Notes under the pieces: model-generated
What the model was told of the DNA's origin: nothing
Seen by the model: the letters and a program-made list of their open reading frames with translations, nothing else
Database searches by the model: none
Translations under genes and position numbers: made by a program
Source: Lysobacter_F sp035645555
Lineage (GTDB): Bacteria; Pseudomonadota; Gammaproteobacteria; Xanthomonadales; Xanthomonadaceae
Assembly (NCBI GenBank): GCA_035645555.1
Contig: DASQMI010000076.1
Location: forward strand, 1-47,661
Reading direction: 5' to 3'
DNA: 47,661 nt
Part shown: in pieces, positions 1-7,459 of the stretch
How the letters are laid out: each line of letters starts with the position of its first letter
Position numbering within the stretch: position 1 is the stretch's first letter

Positions 1-1719
1 GCCCTGCTCGGCCTTGGGTGCCGCCGGCGGCAGCCGCGCACCGGTCTTCTCCAGCGCCCGCCGCAACGCGCGGTTCTCCGGGTCGAGCGAACGCGCCAGC
101 TCGAAATACTTCAGCGCCTCCTCGCGCTGGCCGCTCACCCACAACACCTCGGCGAGGTGAGCGGCGATCTCCGGATCCTTCTGCAGGCTCAGCGCGCGGC
201 GCAGCTCGACCAGCGCGTCGCGGTGCCGGCCGAGCCGGTAGAGCACCCAGCCGTAGCTGTCGACGATCGCGCCGCTGTCGGGCTCGGCGGTGCGCGCGCG
301 GTCGATCAGTTCCAGCGCCTCCTGGTAGCGGGTGGTGCGGTCGGCCAGCGTGTAGCCGAGCGCGTTGAGTGCGGCGACGTTGTCCGGGTCGATCACCAGC
401 ACCCGGCGCAGGTCCGCCTCGGCGCGCGCGATGTCGTCCTGCCGCTCGTAGCTCAGCGCCCGCGCGTACAGGATCTCCAGCTCGTCGGGAAACGCCGCCA
501 GCCCGCGCGCATAGGCGTCCATCTCGGCGGCGGTGTCCTTGTCCTTCTGGTGCAGCGCCGCCTCCAGCAGGTAGGCGTCGCGCCGCACCGCCTCCTCCGC
601 CGCGGCCTCGGCCTGCATCGCGCGCAGACGCTCGAGCGCCTCGCGCTTGCGGCCGAGCTCGTGCAGCACGTTGGCGCTGCGCAGGCGCGCCTGCCAGCGC
701 TGCGGGCCGCCGGGCACGCCCTCGTACCAGTCGAGCGCCTCCGCGAAACGGTCGAGGAATTCGGCCATGCGCCCGAGCAGCAGGCGGCGGATCGGGTCGG
801 GGCGCGCGGCGTCGGCGCGCAGCTCCTCGTACAGCCGGGTCAGACCGGGCTTGTCGTCGGCCTGAGCCAGCAGCGCGGCGCGCTGCGCGGCCACCTGCTC
901 GTCCTGCGGCCCCGCGGCGAGCACGCGCTCGGCCTGCTGGTAGTCGCGCAAGCGGTGGTACTCGTCGGCCACCAAGCCGCGCAGCGCGTCGTCGCCCTTC
1001 AGCTTGGCCTCGAGCTCGCGCAGCACGGCGCGCGCCTGGTCGGGCTTGCCGGCCTCGCGCAGCTGGCTGGCGCGCAGCAGCGCGACCCGCGGCTCGCCGG
1101 GGAAGCGCTTCACCACTTCGTCGACCACGCGTTCGGCGAGTGCCGGCTGCTCCAGCTGCTGCGCGAGTCCGCCGAACGCCAACCACGCCGGCAACTGGGC
1201 GGGGATACGCTGCTCGTCGATCAGCCGGCGCAGGATCGGCACCGCCTGCGCCGGCTCGCGGGTCCCGGTGCTGAGCACCGCCACCGCCTGCTTCCAGCCG
1301 TCATCGCCGGGCGCGGCCAGCAACGCATTGAGGTGGTCGCGCGCGAGCGTGACATCGTTGCGGCGCAGCGCCAGCACCGCCTCCGCGCCGCGGATCGCCA
1401 GCGCCTCGTCCGGCTTGGCCAGGCGCCGCCACAGCGCCAGCGCCTGCGCGGTGCGCGCGTCGTCCTTCGCCAGCAACGCGATGCGGGTCGCGCGCGCGGC
1501 GAGTTCGGGGTCGTTGGCGGCGCGGGCGGCCTTCAGGTACGCCTCCGCAGCCTCCTTCAGACGCCCGCCCTGCAGCGCGAACTCGCCGGCCAGCGCCGGT
1601 TCGAGCGCGCGGGTGACCGGATCGCGCGGCAGCGGTGCAGGGTCGGCGGCGATTGCCGGCAACGTCAGGACGGACCAGATCACGACGGCGAACAGCCGCG
1701 CACGCGTGCGGACGGGCAT
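1..1719 (-). CDS. TPR-repeat exported protein (partial, C-terminus beyond window)
   Basis: An open frame of 573 codons starts at the ATG at 1719 and continues past the left edge with no stop, so the gene is truncated by the window. The N-terminus is a plausible signal peptide (basic start, hydrophobic core, then AIA-AD), so the protein should be periplasmic or outer-membrane associated. The body is helical and alanine/leucine-rich. TPR-like units become clear near the visible C-terminus, for example around the residues DPDNVAALNALGY and DSYGWVLYRLG. TPR proteins act as protein-interaction scaffolds; the partner here is unknown. The gene is divergent from hemA, with 72 bp between the two starts. 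In xanthomonads a TPR gene commonly sits beside hemA (family knowledge). No enzymatic motif was seen. Confidence 0.85.
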   Translation of the reverse strand, partial: MPVRTRARLFAVVIWSVLTLPAIAADPAPLPRDPVTRALEPALAGEFALQGGRLKEAAEAYLKAARAANDPELAARATRIALLAKDDARTAQALALWRRLAKPDEALAIRGAEAVLALRRNDVTLARDHLNALLAAPGDDGWKQAVAVLSTGTREPAQAVPILRRLIDEQRIPAQLPAWLAFGGLAQQLEQPALAERVVDEVVKRFPGEPRVALLRASQLREAGKPDQARAVLRELEAKLKGDDALRGLVADEYHRLRDYQQAERVLAAGPQDEQVAAQRAALLAQADDKPGLTRLYEELRADAARPDPIRRLLLGRMAEFLDRFAEALDWYEGVPGGPQRWQARLRSANVLHELGRKREALERLRAMQAEAAAEEAVRRDAYLLEAALHQKDKDTAAEMDAYARGLAAFPDELEILYARALSYERQDDIARAEADLRRVLVIDPDNVAALNALGYTLADRTTRYQEALELIDRARTAEPDSGAIVDSYGWVLYRLGRHRDALVELRRALSLQKDPEIAAHLAEVLWVSGQREEALKYFELARSLDPENRALRRALEKTGARLPPAAPKAEQG

Positions 1720-1791
1720 GGGAATCCGGGCGGCCGGTAGAATGGCGGCCTTCCGCAGCCAGCTTAGCGCAAGCGCCTGAACGGACGTCCC

Positions 1792-3072
1792 GTGACGCTG
1801 TACGCCATCGGCCTCAATCACCAGACCGCGCCGGTCAGCCTGCGCGAGCGCGTCGCCTTCGCCGGCGATGCGGTCGCCGCGGCGCTGCACGCGCTGAGGA
1901 CGCTGCCGGGGACCCACGAGGCGGTGCTGCTGTCCACCTGCAACCGCACCGAGGTCTACGCGGTCAGCGATGCCGACGGCGACGTGCTCGCCGACTGGCT
2001 GGCGCGGCAGGCCGGCACGCCCGGCCACGACCTGCATGCCTACCTGTACCAGCACCGCGACGCCGACGCCGTCCGTCACCTGTTCCGGGTAGCCACCGGG
2101 CTGGATTCGCTGGTGCTGGGCGAGCCGCAGATCCTCGGCCAGGTGAAGGAAGCCTGGGTCACCGCGCGCGCGGCCGGGGCGCTCGGCCGCGAGCTCGACC
2201 GCCTGTTCCAGCAGGCGTTCGCCACCGCCAAGCGCGCGCGCACCGATACTCCAATCGGCGCGCACCCGGTCTCGGTGGCCTCGGCCGCGGTGCGGCTGGC
2301 GCAGGAATCGTTCGCGCGGCTGGAGCAGTCGACCGTGCTGCTGATCGGCGCCGGCGAGACCATCGAGCTGGCCGCGCGCCACCTGGTGCAGGCGAAGGCC
2401 CAGCGCCTGCTGGTCGCCAACCGCACGCTCGCGCACGCGCAGGAACTGGCGCTGCGCCACGGCGGCTACGCGCTGCCGCTGAGCGAGCTCGACCGCCACC
2501 TCGCCGAAGCCGACATCGTGCTGTCGGCCACCGCCAGCCGCGAACCGATCCTGCACAAGCCGCAGGTACGCGCGGCGCTGGACGCACGTCGACACCGGCC
2601 GATGCTGCTGCTCGACCTCGCGGTGCCGCGCGACATCGCCGCCGACGTGGCCGAGCTTGCTGACGTGTTCGTCTACACGGTCGACGACCTCGAGCGGGTG
2701 ATCGAAGACAACCGCCGCAGCCGGCGCGAGGCCGCCGACGCCGCCGAGGCGATCATCGAGCTGCATGTCGCGCGCTACCGCGAGCAGGTGTCCGCGCGCC
2801 AGTACAGCGAGCCGCTCAAGCGCCTGCGCGCGCACGGCGAGGCGGCACGCGCCGAGGCGCTGGCGAAGGCGATGCAGCAGCTGCGCAGCGGCGAGTCGCC
2901 GGAAGCCGCGCTGCAGTTCCTCGCGCACACGCTCACCAACCGCCTGCTGCACGCGCCGACGGTGGCGCTGCGCGAGGCCGCGATGAGCGGCGACCTCGAG
3001 CTCACCCGCGCCGCCGAGCAGCTGTTCCCGCCCCTGCCCGACCGTGCCGATGACGCCGACCCTGCGCCGTAA
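1792..3072 (+). CDS. hemA: glutamyl-tRNA reductase
   Basis: HemA reduces glutamyl-tRNA(Glu) to glutamate-1-semialdehyde with NADPH, the first committed step of C5-pathway tetrapyrrole synthesis in the cytoplasm. The 426-residue product is full length. The N-terminal catalytic domain carries the nucleophile Cys50 in STCNRTEVY and the conserved GLNHxTAPVxLRE start. A Rossmann NADPH domain follows around LLIGAGET, then a C-terminal helical dimerisation domain. The start is GTG at 1792; it gives the canonical N-terminus and no better codon lies upstream. A TAGAAT -10-like element lies at 1738-1743, but no convincing -35 was seen. The 3' end overlaps prfA by 23 nt, so the two are probably translated together, an arrangement common in proteobacteria. 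Confidence 0.97.
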   Translation: MTLYAIGLNHQTAPVSLRERVAFAGDAVAAALHALRTLPGTHEAVLLSTCNRTEVYAVSDADGDVLADWLARQAGTPGHDLHAYLYQHRDADAVRHLFRVATGLDSLVLGEPQILGQVKEAWVTARAAGALGRELDRLFQQAFATAKRARTDTPIGAHPVSVASAAVRLAQESFARLEQSTVLLIGAGETIELAARHLVQAKAQRLLVANRTLAHAQELALRHGGYALPLSELDRHLAEADIVLSATASREPILHKPQVRAALDARRHRPMLLLDLAVPRDIAADVAELADVFVYTVDDLERVIEDNRRSRREAADAAEAIIELHVARYREQVSARQYSEPLKRLRAHGEAARAEALAKAMQQLRSGESPEAALQFLAHTLTNRLLHAPTVALREAAMSGDLELTRAAEQLFPPLPDRADDADPAP

Positions 3073-4141
3073 GCTCGAGGCGCTGGTCGAGCGGCGCGAG
3101 GAACTCGAACGCCTGCTCGCCGATCCCGCGGTGATCGGCGACGCCGAACGCTTCCGCGCGCTGTCGCGCGAGTTCGCCCAGCTGGAGCCGGTGGCGAGCG
3201 CGATGACTGCCGAACGCCAGGCACGCGCCGACCTCGCCGCGGCCGAGGCGATGCGCGCCGATCCCGAACTGCGCGAGCTGGCCGACGAGGAGATCGCTGC
3301 GGCCGGCACACGCCTGCAGCAGCTGGAGGCGGAACTGCTGGCGCACCTGATCCCGAAGGATCCGCGCGACGAGGGCGATCTGTACCTGGAAGTGCGCGCC
3401 GGCACCGGCGGCGACGAGGCAGCGATCTTCGCCGGCGACCTGTTCCGGATGTACGCGCGTTTCGCCGAGCGCCAAGGCTGGAAGGTCGAGGTGGAATCGG
3501 CCAATCCCGGCGAGCATGGCGGCTTCAAGGAAATCATCGCGCGCGTCGAAGGCCGCGGCGCGTATTCGAAGCTGAAGTTCGAGTCCGGCACCCACCGCGT
3601 GCAACGCGTGCCGGAAACCGAGTCGCAGGGCCGCATCCACACCTCGGCGGCGACGGTGGCGATCATCCCGGTCGAACCCGACGGCGCGCCGATCGAGATC
3701 AACCCGACCGAGCTGCGTATCGACACCTATCGCTCGTCCGGCGCCGGCGGCCAGCACGTCAACAAGACCGATTCGGCGGTGCGCATCACCCACCTGCCGA
3801 CCGGCCTGGTGGTGGAAAGCCAGACCGAGCGCAGCCAGCACGCCAACCGCGACAAGGCGATGAAGCGGCTGAAGGCGATGCTCGCCGAGGCGCAGGCGGC
3901 CAAGGCCGCGGCGGCGCAGGCGGAGACGCGCAAGCTGCAGGTCGGCAGCGGCGACCGCAGCCAGCGCATCCGCACCTACAACTTCCCGCAGGGCCGCATC
4001 ACCGACCACCGGGTCGAGGGGCTGACCCTGTACGACCTGCCGAACGTGCTCGAAGGCGACCTCGACGCGCTGATCGGCCGCCTGATGGCCGAGCACCAGG
4101 CCGACGAACTCGCACGGCTCACCCGCGGCGAGGGCGGATGA
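3050..4141 (+). CDS. prfA: peptide chain release factor 1
   Basis: RF1 reads UAA and UAG in the ribosomal A site and triggers peptidyl-tRNA hydrolysis. The 363-residue protein has the PxT stop-codon recognition tripeptide as PET at residues 188-190, and the catalytic GGQ at 233-235 within SSGAGGQHVNKT. With the ATG at 3050, both motifs fall at the same residue numbers as in E. coli RF1, which decides against the GTG two codons upstream at 3044. The GGQ glutamine is the target of PrmC, whose gene is also in this window at 30734-31555. The start lies inside the hemA 3' end, and the stop overlaps the start of the downstream GT41 gene by 4 nt, so the three genes look translationally coupled. Confidence 0.97.
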   Translation: MTPTLRRKLEALVERREELERLLADPAVIGDAERFRALSREFAQLEPVASAMTAERQARADLAAAEAMRADPELRELADEEIAAAGTRLQQLEAELLAHLIPKDPRDEGDLYLEVRAGTGGDEAAIFAGDLFRMYARFAERQGWKVEVESANPGEHGGFKEIIARVEGRGAYSKLKFESGTHRVQRVPETESQGRIHTSAATVAIIPVEPDGAPIEINPTELRIDTYRSSGAGGQHVNKTDSAVRITHLPTGLVVESQTERSQHANRDKAMKRLKAMLAEAQAAKAAAAQAETRKLQVGSGDRSQRIRTYNFPQGRITDHRVEGLTLYDLPNVLEGDLDALIGRLMAEHQADELARLTRGEGG

Positions 4142-5820
4142 GCGCCGATCCGCGCGCGCAGGCCCGCGCCGCCGTGCAGCGTGCGCCGCACGATGCGCTG
4201 GCGTGGATCCTGCTATCGGAAGCCGAACTCGACGCCGGCGACGCCCGCGCCGGCGAGGCAGCGGCGCTGCAGGCGCTCGTGCTGCGTCCGGGCCATCCGG
4301 AGGCGCTGGCGCGGCTGGGCCGCGCGCGGTGGATGCTGGGCCGCCGCGAGGAGGCCGCCGACAGCCTGCGCCAGGCCTGCGCCAACGCGCCGCACCACCC
4401 CGGCATCGCGGTGTGGCTGGGGCACGCGCTGGAGGACATTGGCGCCACCGAGGAAGCCGCCGAAGCGTACTCGCGCGCGTACGCCCTGGCGCCGCAGGAG
4501 CCGATGATCGCGGGCTACCTGCTGCACCTGCGCCGCAAGCTGTGCGACTGGCGCGAGCTGGACGCGCTGTCGGCGCAGGTGCGCGCCGCGGTCCGCGGCG
4601 GGCAGGCCGTGGTGGAACCGTTCGCGTTCCTCAGCGAGGACGCACCACCGGCCGAGCAGCTGCAGTGCGCGCGGCTGCGCGCGCGTGCGGTCGCGGGCAC
4701 GGTTCGTCCGCTGCCGCCGTCTCCGCCGCCGTCGAACGCGCGGCTGCGGGTCGGTTTCCTGTCCAACGGCTTCGGCGCGCACCCGACCGGCCTGCTGACA
4801 GTGGCATTGTCCGAGGCGTTGCACGCGCTCGATCCGTTCGAGCTGCACCTGTTCGCGCTCAATCCCGACGACGGCAGCACGATCCGCCAGCGGCTGGCAC
4901 AGGCGGCGCACGCGCTGCACGACGTCGCGCAGCAGCCGCACGCGGCGGTCGCGCGGCGGATCCGCGAGGCCGGCATCGACGTGCTGTTCGACCTGCGCGG
5001 CTGGGGTGGCGGCGGCGCGCCGGAAGTACTGGCGATGCGCCCGGCGCGCGTGCAGGTGAACTGGCTGGCCTACCCCGGGACGTCCGGCGCGCCGTGGATC
5101 GACTACGTGCTGGCCGACGGCTTCGCGCTGCCGCCGGCGCTCGAGCCGCACTACAGCGAACGCGTGTTGCGGCTGCCACGCTGCTTCCAGCCTTCCGATA
5201 CCCAGCGCGCGATTCCGCCGGCGCCGCCCCGCGAAAGCTGCGGCCTGCCGGCGCAGGGCGTCGTGTTCTGCTGCTTCAACAACAGCTACAAGCTCAACCC
5301 CGCCAGCATGACGCGCGCGCTGACGGTGCTGCGCGAGGTGCCCGGCAGCGTGCTGTGGTTGCTGTCCGGTCCCGGCCGCGCCGACGAGCGCCTGCGCGCA
5401 TTCGCGCAGGCGCAGGGGATCGAGCCCTCGCGACTGGTGTTCATGCGCAAGCAACCGCACGCGGAATACCTGGCGCGCCTGCAGCACGCGGACCTGTTCC
5501 TCGACACCGGTCCGTACAACGCACACACCACCGCGTCGGACGCGTTGTGGGCCGGCTGCCCGCTGCTGACGCGCCCCGGAGCGACGTTCGCCGCGCGCGT
5601 GGCCGGCAGCCTCAATCACCACCTCGGCATGGCGCACATGAACGTCGACGGCGACGACGCGTTCGTCGCACGCGCGGTGCAGCTCGGCCGCGATCCACAG
5701 GCGCTCGCCGCACTGCGGGCCGAGCTCGCAGAGCGCAAGCGCACCGCGTCGCTGTTCGACATGCACGGGTTCGCCCGCGACTTCGCCGCCGCGGTCGCCG
5801 GCCTGCACCCCCGGGCCTGA
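4138..5820 (+). CDS. TPR / SPINDLY-type O-linked GlcNAc transferase family protein (GT41)
   Basis: The 560-residue protein has about four TPR-like helical repeats over roughly residues 1-130. A GT41 catalytic region follows from about residue 195 to 540. Supporting patches are RVGFLSNGFGAHPTG, a DLRGWGGGG segment, QVNWLAYPGTSGAPWIDY, CCFNNSYKLNP, and near the end FLDTGPYNAHTTASDALWAG. These match the eukaryotic OGT/SPINDLY superfamily. Members transfer a sugar from a UDP- or GDP-sugar to Ser/Thr of proteins; the donor and targets here are unknown. No signal peptide is visible, so a cytoplasmic location is likely. The ATG at 4138 overlaps the prfA stop in an ATGA arrangement, implying coupled translation. 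Family assignment is good; substrate is open. Confidence 0.85.
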   Translation: MSADPRAQARAAVQRAPHDALAWILLSEAELDAGDARAGEAAALQALVLRPGHPEALARLGRARWMLGRREEAADSLRQACANAPHHPGIAVWLGHALEDIGATEEAAEAYSRAYALAPQEPMIAGYLLHLRRKLCDWRELDALSAQVRAAVRGGQAVVEPFAFLSEDAPPAEQLQCARLRARAVAGTVRPLPPSPPPSNARLRVGFLSNGFGAHPTGLLTVALSEALHALDPFELHLFALNPDDGSTIRQRLAQAAHALHDVAQQPHAAVARRIREAGIDVLFDLRGWGGGGAPEVLAMRPARVQVNWLAYPGTSGAPWIDYVLADGFALPPALEPHYSERVLRLPRCFQPSDTQRAIPPAPPRESCGLPAQGVVFCCFNNSYKLNPASMTRALTVLREVPGSVLWLLSGPGRADERLRAFAQAQGIEPSRLVFMRKQPHAEYLARLQHADLFLDTGPYNAHTTASDALWAGCPLLTRPGATFAARVAGSLNHHLGMAHMNVDGDDAFVARAVQLGRDPQALAALRAELAERKRTASLFDMHGFARDFAAAVAGLHPRA

Positions 5821-5841
5821 TACGCGCGTCACCGCAAACCC

Positions 5842-5856
5842 GCTACGCTTCGGCCA
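5842..5856 (+). promoter_or_regulatory. putative leaderless promoter -10 of moaB
   Basis: GCTACGCT occupies 5842-5849, its TACGCT fits a TAnnnT -10 element, and exactly 6 nt separate it from the moaB ATG at 5856. A transcript beginning 6-7 nt after the -10 would start at the ATG itself. No Shine-Dalgarno sequence is present. The same GCTANGCT-N6-start layout occurs at 20278 and 22629. Confidence 0.4.
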
Positions 5857-6374
5857 TGAGCGCAACCCGCGACTTCATCCCCCTGCGGCTGGCGGTGCTG
5901 ACCGTCTCCGACACGCGCACGCTGCCCGAGGACACATCGGGCGACTACCTCGTGCACGCGCTGGCCGACGACGGCCACGTGCTGCACGAGCGCGTGCTGC
6001 TGCCGGACGACCGCTACCGCCTGCGCGCGCAGGTGTCGCTGTGGATCGCCGATCCGGTGGTCGACGGCATCCTGGTCACCGGCGGCACCGGCTTCACCGG
6101 GCGCGACTCCACTCCCGAGGCGCTGTTGCCGCTGCTCGACAAGGAGATGCCCGGCTTCGGCGAGCTGTTCCGCATGCTCAGCTTCGAGGAGATCGGCACG
6201 TCGGCGCTGCAGTCGCGCGCATTCGCCGGGCTGGCCAACGGCACGTTCCTGTTCGCGCTGCCGGGCTCCACATCGGCATGTCGCACCGCATGGGAAAAAA
6301 TCATCCGCGCGCAGCTGGATGCGCGCACGCGCCCGTGCAACCTCGCCACCCTGCGTCCGCGGCTGACCGAGTGA
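5856..6374 (+). CDS. moaB: molybdenum cofactor biosynthesis protein B
   Basis: MoaB belongs to the MogA/MoaB fold that adenylylates or handles molybdopterin in molybdenum cofactor synthesis. In bacteria with MogA, the exact MoaB role is less certain. The product is 172 residues, close to the E. coli length of 170. It shows LAVLTVSDTR near the N-terminus, the nucleotide/pterin-binding LVTGGTGFTGRD loop around residue 70, and the LPGSTSAC segment near residue 140. The start at ATG 5856 matches the family N-terminus. The gene follows the GT41 gene by 35 bp but appears to have its own leaderless-type promoter. No other moa gene lies in the window, so the pathway is completed elsewhere. Confidence 0.93.
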   Translation: MSATRDFIPLRLAVLTVSDTRTLPEDTSGDYLVHALADDGHVLHERVLLPDDRYRLRAQVSLWIADPVVDGILVTGGTGFTGRDSTPEALLPLLDKEMPGFGELFRMLSFEEIGTSALQSRAFAGLANGTFLFALPGSTSACRTAWEKIIRAQLDARTRPCNLATLRPRLTE

Positions 6375-6414
6375 CACCACGGCGCGTCCTGTCCTCCCGG
6401 CACAGGAGCCCGCG

Positions 6415-7188
6415 ATGAAGAAGCTCAAACGCAAGGATTACGAGGCCCGGCTGGACCCGTTGCAGTACGGGCTCGCGGCGATGGCGCACTGGCTGCGAGA
6501 CACGGATCGGCGGCTGGTGGTGCTGTTCGAAGGCCGCGACACCGCCGGCAAGGGCGGCACCATCGACGCGATCCGCGCGCACATCAACCCCCGCCAGTGC
6601 CGGGTGGTGGCGCTGCCGAAACCCAACGAGCGCGAGCGCAGTCAGTGGTACTTCCAGCGCTACGTGCCGCACCTGCCCGCGGCCGGGGAAATCGTGCTGT
6701 TCGACCGCAGCTGGTACAACCGCGCCGGCGTCGAGAAGGTGATGGGCTACGCGGACGACGACCAGGTGGAACTGTTCCTCAAGCAGGCGCCGGTGTTCGA
6801 GCAGATGCTGGTCGACGACGGCATCCTGCTGTTCAAGTACTGGCTGTGCTGCGATCAAGCCAAGCAGGAGCAGCGTTTCGCCGAGCGGCTGGAGGACCCG
6901 CTCAAGCGCTGGAAGCTGTCGGCGGTGGACCTGCGCGCGCGCGAACGCTACGACGACTACACCCGCGCGCGCGATGCGATGCTGCGCGCCACCCATACCT
7001 CGTGGGCGCCGTGGACGCTGGTCGACTTCAACGACCAGAAGCGCGGCCGCCTGACGGTGATCCGCGACCTGCTCTCGCGCCTGCCCGACACCACCCTGCC
7101 GCCGTGCGAGACAGAACTGACGCCACTGTCCGGCAAGCCGAAGAAGGAGCGCTACCGGGTGCTAGAGCCGATCCCGTCGGTGGAGTAA
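6415..7188 (+). CDS. ppk2: polyphosphate kinase 2 family protein
   Basis: PPK2 enzymes phosphorylate nucleoside mono- or diphosphates using polyphosphate as donor. The 257-residue, single-domain product has a Walker A-like EGRDTAGKGG at residues 39-48, the Walker B/lid region FDRSWYNR at 96-103, and a basic lid with KQEQRFAER. This is the one-domain layout of class I/II PPK2; I cannot decide the class by eye. The start is ATG 6415, preceded by AGGAG with suitable spacing. The C-terminus (PKKERYRVLEPIPSVE) is unusual in context: its coding sequence at 7132-7185 recurs in diverged form at 12183-12236, on the far side of the next gene cluster. The gene probably forms a loose unit with moaB, 40 bp upstream. 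Confidence 0.93.
   Translation: MKKLKRKDYEARLDPLQYGLAAMAHWLRDTDRRLVVLFEGRDTAGKGGTIDAIRAHINPRQCRVVALPKPNERERSQWYFQRYVPHLPAAGEIVLFDRSWYNRAGVEKVMGYADDDQVELFLKQAPVFEQMLVDDGILLFKYWLCCDQAKQEQRFAERLEDPLKRWKLSAVDLRARERYDDYTRARDAMLRATHTSWAPWTLVDFNDQKRGRLTVIRDLLSRLPDTTLPPCETELTPLSGKPKKERYRVLEPIPSVE
7132..7185 (+). repeat. direct repeat unit 1: 3' end of ppk2
   Basis: These last 18 sense codons of ppk2 align without gaps to 12183-12236, with 43 of 54 positions identical by hand count. The most conserved core is CCGAAGAAGGAGCGCTA. The two units are in the same orientation and bracket the four-gene secreted-protein cluster. This resembles insertions at gene 3' ends that leave a displaced copy, but no integrase gene was found. 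Confidence 0.65.
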
Positions 7189-7459
7189 CCGGCTGCGCGG
7201 TGCGGACGGACCGCAGGCGGGCGAGCCCCTTCCCCACGCCGCCCTGAGCCCGCCGAAGGCGCGTCCCGCGCCAGACCGCCCCCGCCGGGTTCGGCAAGGC
7301 TCGCCACGAGGGGGAGCCGGACTGCTCGCGTCCGACCCAACGCGCTCACATCCGCGCGTGACGCCGTCGCCGCGGGTTCTCGCTCCGACTGGCGCGAGGC
7401 CGCCCGTGGCGACGTCACTCAACTGCCATCAGCCCAGCAACGTGACGCGCGGCAAGCCG
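7189..7459. other. intergenic spacer with REP-like imperfect inverted repeat
   Basis: This 271 bp lies between ppk2 and the end of the convergent lipoprotein gene. It carries no credible ORF. At 7241-7260 the sequence GAGCCCGCCGAAGGC faces a partial reverse complement, GTTCGGCAAGGCTCGC, at about 7288-7304. The arms share GAGCC and GCCGAA with a one-base spacing difference. It resembles the dispersed extragenic repeats (CTGAGC..GTCGAAGG type) common in xanthomonads, from memory of the group. No intrinsic terminator with a T tract was seen for either gene. Confidence 0.35.

Noticed and set aside
157..1740. Long plus-strand open frame opposite the TPR gene
   Set aside because: It is an antisense shadow: the minus frame has a signal peptide and TPR repeats, while this frame is low-complexity Arg/Ala/Leu with no family features.
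4203..6374. 723-codon plus-strand frame spanning the GT41 gene and moaB
   Set aside because: Only its last 172 codons are real (moaB, starting at 5856). The rest runs through the GT41 gene in another frame and is Arg/Pro/Ala-rich.
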